Shown in pieces: positions 27,172 through 35,211 of a stretch of 35,241 bases of DNA. The translations under genes and the position numbers were made by a program. The DNA lies in the NCBI GenBank assembly GCA_028823415.1, contig JAPKBL010000051.1:1-35241 (forward strand), read 5' to 3'. Within the stretch, counting starts at the first letter, position 1; each line of letters starts with the position of its first letter. Source of the stretch: Mariniblastus sp. (GTDB lineage Bacteria > Planctomycetota > Planctomycetia > Pirellulales > Pirellulaceae). A model generated the notes under the pieces. The model did not search any database. It was given only the letters and a program-made list of their open reading frames with translations, and was not told the DNA's origin.

Positions 27172-27798
27172 TCAAAGTGACGTAACGACATCGGGTGGTC
27201 GATAGATCATCCGCTCGGTTGCAACGGCCGAAAGGCGAATATCCCATGGATTTGGGTGGATCAATTTTTGCTTCTGCAATTCGAACGTAAATCCAATCAT
27301 TGCAACGCCACTGTCACAACTCCGTCCATCACTTTTGGGTTTCACAAATTCAAAAGTACGATCGTAGAAACCGCCCCCAACCCCGATGCGATTACAATTC
27401 TCATCAAAAGCGACTAGCGGGGTGACGACCAACTCTAGCGTGTTGGCAGCAACCGCAGCGTCTTTGTCACCAATCGGTTCATCGATTCCAAATCGATTTT
27501 TTTCCAACTTGGCATCTGGGAACCACTCAATAAAGAGCAACGGATCATGCTTCCCTTGCATCAACGGAACAAAAACCTGTTTCCCATCTTTGATGGCTTG
27601 ATTCATCACTCCGCGGGGATCCGCCTCGCCATCAAACGCAAGAAACCCTGCAACTTTGCGGGACGCTCGATATTCGGGCGTCTCTAAAATGCGGGCGCAA
27701 ATTTGATCATTCCATGTTTCCCGCAGAGGGTCCGCGACGGCCCTTCGCGCAGCACGTATTGCCTTCCGAAGTTCTCTGGAGTTCGATGGTTTCACCAT
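27172..27798 (-). CDS. 5-formyltetrahydrofolate cyclo-ligase
   Basis: The 208-residue cytoplasmic enzyme makes 5,10-methenyl-THF from 5-formyl-THF and ATP. Diagnostic parts are the N-terminal basic helix RKAIRAARRAV, the VAGFLAFDGEADPRG strand-loop, the VFVPLM strand, NRFGIDEP, and the substrate/phosphate motif RIGVGGGFYDRTF (137-149). Length is typical. Its start lies 7 bp after the sulfatase stop, so translation is probably coupled. No functional link to the sulfatase is obvious. Confidence 0.93.
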   Translation of the reverse strand: MVKPSNSRELRKAIRAARRAVADPLRETWNDQICARILETPEYRASRKVAGFLAFDGEADPRGVMNQAIKDGKQVFVPLMQGKHDPLLFIEWFPDAKLEKNRFGIDEPIGDKDAAVAANTLELVVTPLVAFDENCNRIGVGGGFYDRTFEFVKPKSDGRSCDSGVAMIGFTFELQKQKLIHPNPWDIRLSAVATERMIYRPPDVVTSL

Positions 27799-27805
27799 TT
27801 CGGAA

Positions 27806-29614
27806 TCACTCGACTCGAGTCAGCATGAGAAGACGGAATTCAATCGATTCCTTGCCGGGCATCTTCACTGTCCGCAACTCAATTCGGCCATTCCCCTGAT
27901 CTAACTCAATCACGCCCATGTCGAGGACTTGAAAGTCCTTCACCAACGATTCGCCTCGAACAGATCGATCGTTTTCGGCGCCTAGGGCAGGGGGGTCGTT
28001 TGCCTCGTCGACCACCTTCGTGACCTGATGCGAGCCCATCGATAGTTGTAATTCAGCGCCGACATTTTCCTGGGCGAGGCAATAATAAACTTCCACTCGA
28101 AACTTTCCAGATTCCATGACTTCTACCGGCCATGAGATCGTATCGTCTGAATTCACCCAATGACCAAAATAGGAACAATTGGGAAACTTATTGGATCGCT
28201 CAATCGCACCGGTAACCTCTGCATCTCGGGCGGGCAATTGGGTTCTTTCCATACTCCGATGCCCAACTGGAAACACTCGTTGCTCTTCCACTAACTCGGC
28301 CAGCACAGTCGACTTCCACTGGTCCACCGCCGCTTGCAGCTCTTGCTTTATTTTCGGGCGATCGTTGACAGGCGTTTGCTGACCGGGGTCATTCATTACG
28401 TTATACAGCACACCTTTGTTGTCGAGTCGATACTGCTGTGTTCTGACACTCACCTTGCCCCGCCATGCATTAAATAAGTACCGCGGTTTTCGTTTTACCT
28501 TCGCTCCTCGCAATTCCAGATCAAACGAAATTCCGTCCAATGGATGATCTTTTTGATCATGAAGAGGAATCCCGCAAAGCGAGGTTAACGTGGGCCATAA
28601 ATCAATCGCGCCTGTTACCAAATTCACTTTGTTACCTGCAGGGATGACTCCCGGCCAGCGAACAAACAGCGGAGAGCGAACTCCGCCTTCGTCCGTCGAT
28701 CCCTTGCGCCCTTTCAATCCGGCGTTGTAACGCGCTCCATTGGGGCCATTATCGCAAAAGTAAAGGACGATTGTGTTATCAGCTAATTTTAGTTCATCTA
28801 ATTTTTCTAAGACCCGGCCAACGTTGTGATCAATGTTTTCACACATCGCTAAAGCGGCCCGGGCATGATCGATGCCTTTGCCTTTTTTTACTTTGGCATT
28901 GGGGGTGCCTGGCATTTGAGTCAGCGGCTTGTCTTTGAATTTGTTCCAATACTTATCGGGAACCTGCATCGGCGAATGGGGTGTGTTGTAAGGGAGGTAG
29001 ATGAAAAATGGTTTCGTCTGATGATTTTCAATAAACTCGATCGCGTGATCCGTAAAATCATCGACGATAAATCCCTTGCCACGCACAATTTGTCCGTTGT
29101 GATCGAGAATGGGGTCAAAGTAATTTCCCCAATGACCACTACAAAACCCATAGTACTCGTCGAATCCACGAGAATTTGGATGATAGGGCGCCTGCATTCC
29201 GTTGTGCCATTTACCAAAAGCTGCGGTCGCATAGCCAGCCGATTGGAACGCCTGGGCGATAGTCGATTCGTCAAGATCCAACCGCTCGCCACCGGCTCCG
29301 GTAGAAAAAACTCCCCCCCGTGGATGATACCGACCCGTGAGAAACTCCGCCCGCGTGGGTGAACAGACTGGACAGACAAAGAATTGCTCTACAAACGCTC
29401 CGTCTCGCGCTAGACCGTCAATGTTGGGCGTGACTAAATCCCGATTTCCGGTGTAGCTGAAATCTCCGTAACCTTGGTCATCAGAAAGAAAAACAATCAC
29501 ATTCGGTCGATTCTCGGAATTCGATGTTATCTCTGCATTTAAGAATACAGGGAAACTGAAAACTCCAAGGACGAACGCGGAGAAAAAAAACGTTGAGAAA
29601 GACTGACGATGCAT
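27806..29614 (-). CDS. Secreted type I sulfatase with C-terminal beta-sandwich extension
   Basis: The 602-residue exported enzyme hydrolyses sulfate esters. A signal peptide (FFFSAFVLGVFSFPVFLNA) is followed by the metal-binding block RPNVIVFLSDDQGYGDF (Asp45, Asp46) and the formylglycine motif Cys84-S-P-T-Arg88 within CSPTRAEFLTGR. That cysteine would be converted to formylglycine by FGE or anSME. Further signs are GKWHNG, PFFIYLPYNTPHSP and FCDNGPNG. The catalytic domain ends near residue 470. The last ~120 residues (GHWVNSDDTISWPVEV onward) look like a beta-sandwich, perhaps carbohydrate-binding. No sulfatase-maturation gene is in the window. It lies 44 bp downstream of the EF-hand/peptidase-like gene. 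Confidence 0.95.
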   Translation of the reverse strand: MHRQSFSTFFFSAFVLGVFSFPVFLNAEITSNSENRPNVIVFLSDDQGYGDFSYTGNRDLVTPNIDGLARDGAFVEQFFVCPVCSPTRAEFLTGRYHPRGGVFSTGAGGERLDLDESTIAQAFQSAGYATAAFGKWHNGMQAPYHPNSRGFDEYYGFCSGHWGNYFDPILDHNGQIVRGKGFIVDDFTDHAIEFIENHQTKPFFIYLPYNTPHSPMQVPDKYWNKFKDKPLTQMPGTPNAKVKKGKGIDHARAALAMCENIDHNVGRVLEKLDELKLADNTIVLYFCDNGPNGARYNAGLKGRKGSTDEGGVRSPLFVRWPGVIPAGNKVNLVTGAIDLWPTLTSLCGIPLHDQKDHPLDGISFDLELRGAKVKRKPRYLFNAWRGKVSVRTQQYRLDNKGVLYNVMNDPGQQTPVNDRPKIKQELQAAVDQWKSTVLAELVEEQRVFPVGHRSMERTQLPARDAEVTGAIERSNKFPNCSYFGHWVNSDDTISWPVEVMESGKFRVEVYYCLAQENVGAELQLSMGSHQVTKVVDEANDPPALGAENDRSVRGESLVKDFQVLDMGVIELDQGNGRIELRTVKMPGKESIEFRLLMLTRVE

Positions 29615-29658
29615 ATTCGCGGTACTCGTACGGTTTAACTTAATTTATGATCAACTGA

Positions 29659-31170
29659 TTACTTGCGGCGCTGAATTGGCTGCAGAGCAGGGTCACCAAT
29701 TACCACATACAATAGACGATTTTGCGGTAGCCGTTTGTTGTTTTTTTGATCCTTCCGAATCAAAAATTCACCTGATTTAAAGCCACCCAGCTCAATAAGT
29801 GCGTTGATCAGTTCCTGATAACCAGCACCGACCGTTTGCCCATCAACCCACGACTCTAACACGGGATAAAGATGCGGAAAACCGCTACTCAACCGTTGAT
29901 GGCCGAACGCAACGACCGCACCATTATCGATCGCACGCAGGATAAACGCATCGCGCTGCTGAACCTCATATCCTCCGGGAGCTTGTCGCATCAGCGGCAA
30001 ATCCGAGGCCACCGGAGACGCTGAAAAACACGACCCTGACAGTAATATTTTGCCCGACATGTCTTTTGGCAAGCCGTCGACGTCGAGGCTGCAGGACATG
30101 CCGGGAATTCCATGTCCGTGCATGACGACAAGGTTCGAATCTTGTAACGATTTTGTGGCGTCAGCGGGCATCGTTTGAATAAACTTCTTCCGAGATTCTA
30201 CTTTTAAATTCCAAATTCTCTCTCCCGGCAACCTCGGCGCGGCATCCGCCTGAGCTCCATAAATGGCGACGATCGGCACCGCAATTCCAGATTCTTTAAA
30301 ATGAGATTTCAACATCGCGGATTTTTGCAGGGAGCGGGTTTCCGTCGAATTTTGCACCTGGCTAATCGCGAAAGGACGTAACGTATCCGGGCTAATCGGG
30401 GAATAATTGATTGATTGATCAATCAGTTTCTTAAATGCTTGAAGATTCGACGCCACCAAAAAACCGGGCTGGCAATCGAGTTGTGAATCGGTATCCAGGG
30501 AACTCAACAATTCCCATACGCCTAAAACAGCGTTCTCTCGGAACGTTTCCAGGCGAGGCGCAATCGCCACCCATTTTGTTTTTCGCTGCCGAAGCTCCAC
30601 TCGTAAACGCTCCAGCTCAGAAGCCGATTCACCCATCAGTGCCAGATTCTTTACCCGAATCACATCACCACCATGATACTCAGCCAGTCGCTTCAGCAAT
30701 TCAAGATACGCGGAATCGGTATGATCGGTTAACACGACATAATATTCACCTGCAACTTCATGGGGCTGTGTCCTGAGTACATATTCTGAGTTCGAACTCA
30801 ACTGTCGGGAGGGGGGATGGTCGCGATCAACGCGAAGCAAAGATTCTATGCTGGGAATTTTCAAACTTCGCTCGGGTGCCGGCTTTGACAAACTGGGGGT
30901 CTTCTTCATCCGGCTACCATCGGCTGCAATTCCAAACTTCGCTCGGAATTTAATAATAGCCTCTCTCGATACCGCACCGTCACCATCGGTATCCCAGCGG
31001 CTAAATTGTCGAGCAAATCGACTACCCTCGACCTCTGCCGTGGTTAGCGAACCATTTCGATCGAGATCATATTGTTTCAACATCTCATCGACATGCGGGA
31101 TCGATTGCTGAGCACAGCAAACCGAACCTGCCGTCACGAAGGCGACAACACCAACCAGAAGTAATTTCAT
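29659..31170 (-). CDS. Exported EF-hand protein with gingipain/caspase-like (clan CD, C25-like) domain
   Basis: The 503 residues begin with a signal peptide (LLLVGVVAFVTAGSVCCAQ; a lipobox is possible). An EF-hand pair follows: loop 1 D35-L-D37-R-N39-G-S41 with E46 at position 12 is canonical; loop 2 D60-T-D62-G-D64 lacks the terminal Glu (Ala71). After a linker, residues ~140-503 match the C25 gingipain plan: GEYYVVLTDHTDSAYLELL at the start, a hydrophobic strand then His-Gly (LVVMHGHG, His351), a second strand then Ser-Gly-Ser-Cys (ILLSGSCFSA, Cys381), and the closing YVVIGDPALQP. His and Cys form the expected dyad. GGAG lies 9 nt before the ATG. It lies 25 bp after the esterase gene. Activity is predicted, not proven. 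Confidence 0.75.
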   Translation of the reverse strand: MKLLLVGVVAFVTAGSVCCAQQSIPHVDEMLKQYDLDRNGSLTTAEVEGSRFARQFSRWDTDGDGAVSREAIIKFRAKFGIAADGSRMKKTPSLSKPAPERSLKIPSIESLLRVDRDHPPSRQLSSNSEYVLRTQPHEVAGEYYVVLTDHTDSAYLELLKRLAEYHGGDVIRVKNLALMGESASELERLRVELRQRKTKWVAIAPRLETFRENAVLGVWELLSSLDTDSQLDCQPGFLVASNLQAFKKLIDQSINYSPISPDTLRPFAISQVQNSTETRSLQKSAMLKSHFKESGIAVPIVAIYGAQADAAPRLPGERIWNLKVESRKKFIQTMPADATKSLQDSNLVVMHGHGIPGMSCSLDVDGLPKDMSGKILLSGSCFSASPVASDLPLMRQAPGGYEVQQRDAFILRAIDNGAVVAFGHQRLSSGFPHLYPVLESWVDGQTVGAGYQELINALIELGGFKSGEFLIRKDQKNNKRLPQNRLLYVVIGDPALQPIQRRK

Positions 31171-31195
31171 TTTCTACCGCTCCAGGGGATTGGAC

Positions 31196-32125
31196 TCACT
31201 TCAAGGCTACTGGCTTGGCGTCGAGAAAGCCAGATACTTTTAACCAGTTCTCGAGTTGGTAATGCCATTTTGAAACGGGAAACTCAGATTCACGAATACC
31301 GTAACCATGCCCCCCTTTGGAATACCCATGAAATTCAGCGGAAACTCCATGCTCTCTTAATTTTGCAAACAACAGAGCAGATTGGGCCCCGCGAAATTTA
31401 TCATCCCAAGTCGCTGCCATAAAAGCTGGTGGTGTTTGGGCAGTCACCTTAACCAGTGGCCCCAACTCAGCCTTCCCATCGGAGTAGCCATCGCCAAGGT
31501 AAGCCGCGTAGATCGGACAAATGAAATCTGGCCGAGCGCTTAACGAATCAGCTTCATCAACCGGCTCGTAACAGGCGGTGTCGTATTGAACCCCAGCCAT
31601 TACGGTCAGGTGGCCACCGGCAGAAAAACCGAGCACGCCGATTCGATCGGGATCAATTTTGAACTTGGTTGCATCTCGACGGACAACACGGATCGCCCTC
31701 TGTACATCCTGCATCGGCTCCCAATGAATTTTATCCGGAATCCGTCGTGGTACTCGATATTTGAGAATGAAAGCTGTCACGCCAATCGAATTAAACCACT
31801 CAGCCAATGCAACACCTTCGTGCTGCCACGCCAGAACGTTGTAGCTGCCACCAGGACAAATCACGACGCCACAACCGGTGGCTAATTCCGGGTCAGCCGG
31901 ATACACCGTTAGGGTGGGCGTATCACAATAAAGCACATGTCCCCGAGGATGAACTTTTTCTTTAGCCTTGAGCGCCTTCACTTTGGCCGGAGCCAGTTGG
32001 ACTGATCCTGCAGGAAGCCCCGCTGGCCAAATTTTAATCAACGGTCGATCTTGAGCAATCAGGAAGCTGTTCCCGAAAAGCAAAACAAAAACAGCACCAA
32101 CCACCACGTGAATTCTCAAATTCAT
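31196..32125 (-). CDS. Exported alpha/beta-hydrolase, acetyl-xylan-esterase-like
   Basis: The 309 residues start with a signal peptide (VVVGAVFVLLFGNSFLIAQ). The fold is that of BD-FAE/Aes-type esterases: CPGGSYNVLAWQHEG (oxyanion loop, 90-104), VTAFILKYRVP, DVQRAIRVVR, the nucleophile elbow GFSAG with Ser168, Asp241/Asp242 near AATWDDKF, and His273 in GGHGYG. All triad members are present. This family often removes acetyl groups from plant or algal polysaccharides. It is the first gene of a four-gene minus-strand unit with gaps of 25, 44 and 7 bp, ahead of the peptidase-like protein, the sulfatase and the cyclo-ligase. No Shine-Dalgarno is visible. Confidence 0.9.
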   Translation of the reverse strand: MNLRIHVVVGAVFVLLFGNSFLIAQDRPLIKIWPAGLPAGSVQLAPAKVKALKAKEKVHPRGHVLYCDTPTLTVYPADPELATGCGVVICPGGSYNVLAWQHEGVALAEWFNSIGVTAFILKYRVPRRIPDKIHWEPMQDVQRAIRVVRRDATKFKIDPDRIGVLGFSAGGHLTVMAGVQYDTACYEPVDEADSLSARPDFICPIYAAYLGDGYSDGKAELGPLVKVTAQTPPAFMAATWDDKFRGAQSALLFAKLREHGVSAEFHGYSKGGHGYGIRESEFPVSKWHYQLENWLKVSGFLDAKPVALK

Positions 32126-32244
32126 TTTTAAAGCTCGAAAATATCTGTGTGAAAAAATAACAGGTCGTCCGGACCACGCAACGAATTGACCAAACCGCCC
32201 AAAGAGTTTAAATCTGGTCGAGCGGGGATAAAATGGCGCGAAAC

Positions 32245-32283
32245 ACTATCGCCAGAATGACAAATCATAACAGCCGCGATAGT
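32245..32283 (-). terminator. Imperfect hairpin at the DUF2200 stop codon
   Basis: ACTATCGC and GCGATAGT are perfect 8-bp arms, with an inner ATGA-TTTG-TCAT stem between. The hairpin starts on the stop codon of the DUF2200 gene. No T-run follows, so termination is uncertain. Confidence 0.35.
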
Positions 32284-32651
32284 CATCCAACGCGAAGTAT
32301 TTTCTCCATCTTCCGCCCTTTGGCTAACTCGTCAACCAGTTTGTCTAGATACCTTGCCTTTTGACTCAAGGGGTTCTGTATCTCTTCAATTCTATATCCA
32401 CAGATGACGCCCGTAATGAGATGAGCATTTGGATTTAACTTTGCACCCTTGAAAAAAGCCTCAAAAGTTACTTCATCCTTGATGAGCGATTTTAGCTTTT
32501 TGTCATTGTAGCCTGTAAGCCACTTGATAACTTCGTGCAATTCTTTTTTTGTTCTGCCTTTCTTTTCGACTTTTGCAACATAGTGTGGATAGACTGACGA
32601 GAAAGTCATTTTTGCGATGCGTTCGTCTGTGCCGGGAGGGGGGGTTTTCAT
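32283..32651 (-). CDS. DUF2200 family protein
   Basis: The 122 residues match a conserved bacterial family almost end to end: [31 protein letters not shown] (read as two pieces), [37 protein letters not shown], and the nearly invariant closing [22 protein letters not shown]. No biochemical role is known. It is small, basic and soluble, with no signal. The first 14 residues ([14 protein letters not shown]) are slightly longer than usual; Met15 is an alternative. Proteins of this family occur in accessory DNA, which fits this position next to cassette-like sequence. Confidence 0.88.
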   Translation of the reverse strand: MKTPPPGTDERIAKMTFSSVYPHYVAKVEKKGRTKKELHEVIKWLTGYNDKKLKSLIKDEVTFEAFFKGAKLNPNAHLITGVICGYRIEEIQNPLSQKARYLDKLVDELAKGRKMEKILRVG

Positions 32652-32718
32652 GGCAATTAAGCAAAGTGATTATTCAGGTTTTAAAAGTAGATGATCGCTT
32701 CAACTCAGGGTAATGAAA
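32652..32718 (+). other. attC-like element, weak
   Basis: A 21-nt block at 32678-32698 (GTTTTAAAAGTAGATGATCG plus C) is 19/21 identical to the loop of the attC site at 34780-34800 read on the minus strand, and is followed by CAACT-AG as there. The outer core boxes are not clear and the orientation is opposite. It could be a decayed or inverted attC. Confidence 0.35.
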
Positions 32719-33162
32719 CTAACGTGCGTGAATCGACTCATCGTCCGGTTTGGGCGGATCGTTGGCCCACACCAGAATCACGGTGAGTAGAATAGCCAGT
32801 CCGAGAAAGACAATTTTCGGGTTGACGGTCATGAAGTTGACGAACAGCGCCCCGTGGCTGAGCAGATATATCCCGATCAGGACGAGGCCCCACTGGTTAC
32901 GCCAAATCTGCCCGATTGCACCAAGACTAATCGTCAATCCCATGAACAGGATGAAGGCGAAATAGGAAATGGGCGTGAAGCCGACGACATTTGATTTCTG
33001 CTCACTAATGAAGCGCTGAGTGTCGACCAGCGACTCTGCGGCCTCCCCCTCGAGCGCCCACCAGCCCGCCGCTTGTCCAATCATCATCCCGCCAACGCCG
33101 ACACGGATTAGACCAGAGGCAAGGAAGACACAGCAGATGACAATGGCGAGTTTGCGTTTCAT
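32719..33162 (-). CDS. Small polytopic membrane protein, four helices
   Basis: I do not recognise a family. The 147-residue protein has hydrophobic segments at about residues 5-28, 62-85, 90-110 and 113-132, with a cytoplasmic-looking acidic tail (ANDPPKPDDESIHAR). A short soluble loop (~36-60) follows the first helix. The ATG at 33162 opens a normal MKRKLAIVICC N-terminus, which might be a signal anchor. It lies in the accessory part of the window, between the DUF2200 gene and a region without clear genes, all on the minus strand. Confidence 0.65.
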   Translation of the reverse strand: MKRKLAIVICCVFLASGLIRVGVGGMMIGQAAGWWALEGEAAESLVDTQRFISEQKSNVVGFTPISYFAFILFMGLTISLGAIGQIWRNQWGLVLIGIYLLSHGALFVNFMTVNPKIVFLGLAILLTVILVWANDPPKPDDESIHAR

Positions 33163-33917
33163 GGCGTGTTGTTGCAGCGATACAGTTCATTGTCGCGGCA
33201 GATTGAGGTGGGCGGTGCTGGTCGATTTAATTTGAACCAACTCACGAGTTTAAAACTGCCGTCGTCGGTATGCCATCGAATATCGGATAGACCATTGAGT
33301 GTGTCCAGCCTTCAATGAATATACCATGAAAGGCCAATGTCATCATCAGCGTCGTGCGATATATGTACCCAATCATCGCAAGTTTCAAAGGCCATGTTAC
33401 GCCATCGCCTTTTGTTTCGTTTGTGCGTGACAGTTGTTGAAGATGATACAAACCATAAAGATGAGATCCGAGAGTATTCACCTCGCTTAATTTTTACAAA
33501 CGCTGTGAACGACGAAACCAGCATTGGCAAGTCTGATGCTTGATTCGTTGCAAAAGTGATGTGCGTACGAAGTCCAAGTTCCGTTCCCAGCGGTGGTTCA
33601 TTGGCACAAAGTTCCATTTAATCCGTGACTGACAGACGAGAGAAAACTGCGGGATCGTTCCCACGGCAATGAATGCACTGCAATTCAGCACAAGCAATAG
33701 CCGACAGCATTTGGGCATGCTCAGAGGCGGACTGCGGTTGTCGTTTGATCTAGCAATGGCAGTAAGGATCATTTTGCCTCCCGAACAAATCGAGAGCACC
33801 GGACTGCGGAACGTCGCAGGCTGTGCAACACCCATCTTTCGATGCAGAAGTCGCCGATCACATTGGCGGGGGAGGCTTCAGGTCATACGCCATGGTGCGT
33901 CAGTCGGAAAACGTTCA
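33163..33917 (-). other. Cassette-like stretch without a convincing gene
   Basis: Between the small membrane protein and the attC-like site at 33918 there are several mutually overlapping frames of 60-113 codons on both strands, none with a recognisable family. The minus-strand pieces FETCDDWVHISHDADDDIGLSWYIH (ends at 33312, given here only as a marker) and the frame after its stop (DIRWHTDDGSFKLVSWF) read as protein-like and in the same frame, so a pseudogene broken by a stop codon is possible. Confidence 0.35.
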
Positions 33918-34000
33918 GGATAACCGAACCGGGAATTGACGTGAACGAGCGAAGCGAGCCAGCTCGGCTGTTCCGGCTCCAGTTTATCGTTTTGCTATGC
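33918..34000 (-). repeat. Candidate attC recombination site downstream of the DUF2071 gene
   Basis: On the minus strand the 83-bp element starts GCATAGC (R''-like) and ends GTTATCC (R'-like), the same ending as the better attC at 34748. The centre can fold (CGAGC-CA-GCTCG, 33955-33966). The TAG stop of the DUF2071 gene falls inside the R'' box, as is common in gene cassettes. The L boxes are poorly paired, so this is less certain than the other site. Confidence 0.5.
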
Positions 34001-34735
34001 CCCGATTTCGGGTGAACAACATAGATCGGGGCGACCATGCCACTCATGAACAATATCCCGCATTAGCAGGGCGCAGTCAAATTCAACCGAACCATTTGGG
34101 AATCGCGAATGATCTTCGAAGTAGCTGGATTGGATCGTGTCAACGTCTAAGGATTCGACGTGCCAATTTTCGCATTGCAATTCAAGGCCATCGAACTTGC
34201 CGTCGGTTCTGGTATCCGAATACCCAAGTGATCCCAGTTCAAAGAAGTCAGAGGCAGATTTGACGGAATCGAAAACCGACGAATCCGATATAGACTGGAC
34301 GACCGAGCCAGAAACATGAACCTTTGCTCCACCATCGTCACTCGCCATGGTGACAGAATAGTGATCGCCATTTTCTACGACAGTGAATTTTGCGTGGTGA
34401 TGTATTCCGGGAAATACTCTGCCGCCGGCGAATGAATTCAATCGAGAGTTTGTGTCACGGCGGGGAATGTAAACACCCTGCTTGGTTTCACCACCTGCAT
34501 CCCATTCAACGGCAATTCTGTGAGCCGCGTTCTCGGAGCCGATGCCCCAAGGAATGGGCAACCGTTTTGGCCGAACCCGGTTCAAACGAATAAGGCAGAT
34601 GCCGCCAATGGCGTAACCATTGACTAATTGCGGTCGGAATGGCGAAGGCAAAGCGGCGGCCATACAGCCGGGGTCGACGCGATAGTTCGCGAGAATACGG
34701 CGATCAATGATGCCGCTAATTGCTGGTAAACGCAT
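33995..34735 (-). CDS. DUF2071 family protein, cassette-borne
   Basis: The 246 residues match DUF2071, a family in the acetoacetate-decarboxylase-like superfamily with no firm function: an N-terminal IDRRILANYRVDPGCMAAAL, LPSPFRPQLVNGYAIGGI, IRLNRVRPKRLP, GSENAAHRIAVEWD, YIPRRDTNSRLN and FPGIHHHAKFTV. Some of these positions (the RRD and HHHA segments) are strongly conserved. No signal or membrane helix is present. The ATG lies about 13 bp after the upstream attC boundary, with no Shine-Dalgarno, and the TAG stop lies inside the downstream attC-like site. Expression probably depends on an upstream promoter beyond the cassette. Confidence 0.85.
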   Translation of the reverse strand: MRLPAISGIIDRRILANYRVDPGCMAAALPSPFRPQLVNGYAIGGICLIRLNRVRPKRLPIPWGIGSENAAHRIAVEWDAGGETKQGVYIPRRDTNSRLNSFAGGRVFPGIHHHAKFTVVENGDHYSVTMASDDGGAKVHVSGSVVQSISDSSVFDSVKSASDFFELGSLGYSDTRTDGKFDGLELQCENWHVESLDVDTIQSSYFEDHSRFPNGSVEFDCALLMRDIVHEWHGRPDLCCSPEIGA

Positions 34736-34747
34736 TGGGCTTAAGGG

Positions 34748-34839
34748 GGATAACGTTAACGATCACTAAGTTGCGACTTGCGATCATCTATTTCTAAAAC
34801 GGGCACCAATCGCAACTTCAGTGCATCAAATTGTTATGC
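34748..34839 (-). repeat. attC integron recombination site
   Basis: On the minus strand the 92-bp imperfect palindrome reads R'' GCATAAC, L'' GATGCAC, a core stem AAGTTGCGA, a ~33-nt loop, TCGCAACTT (perfect 9-bp partner, arms at 34810-34818 and 34768-34776), L' GTGATC and R' GTTATCC. L'' has one extra base relative to L', the extrahelical base that sets strand choice by the integrase. Size, boxes and asymmetry are those of attC sites. Confidence 0.8.
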
Positions 34840-34934
34840 TGAATCTGGAAGAGATGCAAGGTTCTCACTTTGATACGATCAACGAACATTCCGTACCGGA
34901 AACATCTCGTTGACTTGTTCAACCAGTTTATTTT

Positions 34935-35150
34935 TTAGGTCTTGGACTTGGACTGCATTCTGATGATTCCATCTACCTGTTCGATGAATTCAGCGTTCAA
35001 ATCGGGAGCACATTCCTCAAGTAATTGGCCTGCGTTTTTCTCAATAAATTCGACTGTTGAATTGGGCAGAAATTTCTTGGGAGCCTCAGCCAATCTGGTG
35101 GCAGTTGGATGTTCGGAACACCGACGACAACCTGGTTCAGCTTGCCCCAT
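34935..35150 (-). CDS. Small ORF upstream of the attC site, possibly a decayed cassette gene
   Basis: The 71-codon frame begins right after an in-frame TGA, and the protein is mostly helical and acidic (NSTVEFIEKNAGQLLEE, NAEFIEQVDGIIRMQ). I recognise no family. Downstream, another frame (QDLKNKLVEQVNEMFPVRNVR, then a TGA, then NLASLPDSA with TAA inside the attC R'' box) also looks protein-like. A frameshift plus a stop may have broken one cassette gene that originally ended in the attC. Confidence 0.35.
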   Translation of the reverse strand: MGQAEPGCRRCSEHPTATRLAEAPKKFLPNSTVEFIEKNAGQLLEECAPDLNAEFIEQVDGIIRMQSKSKT

Positions 35151-35202
35151 TCATGATGGACCATTCATGATGGACCATTCATGATGGACCATTCGTGATG
35201 GA
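35147..35202. repeat. Tandem repeat, four 14-bp copies
   Basis: CCATTCATGATGGA occurs at 35147, 35161 and 35175, and as CCATTCGTGATGGA at 35189. It overlaps the start codon of the small minus-strand ORF: each unit on the minus strand carries two ATG triplets. Confidence 0.9.
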
Positions 35203-35211
35203 CCATAATCG

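Larger units (their letters stand above)
33918..34839 (-). mobile_element. Probable integron gene cassette (DUF2071) between two attC sites
   Basis: A single promoterless-looking gene fills almost all space between two attC-like elements. It starts about 13 bp after the upstream R' box and stops inside the downstream R'' box, which is the standard layout of a cassette. Orientation is minus, so the integrase/attI platform should lie to the right of the window. Confidence 0.6.

Noticed and set aside
32245..32283. attC site at the DUF2200 stop codon
   Set aside because: It is a hairpin next to a stop codon, but only 39 bp long and lacks R/L boxes such as GTTAT or ATAAC at its ends.
33494..33835. 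113-codon minus-strand frame in the cassette region
   Set aside because: Cys/Arg/Ser-rich product without family resemblance; a competing frame overlaps it and neither has support.
33669..33923. 84-codon plus-strand frame in the cassette region
   Set aside because: No start signal, no family, and it runs into the attC-like site from the wrong direction for this array.
35147..35202. CRISPR array
   Set aside because: Units of 14 bp are directly adjacent with no spacers; this is a simple tandem repeat.
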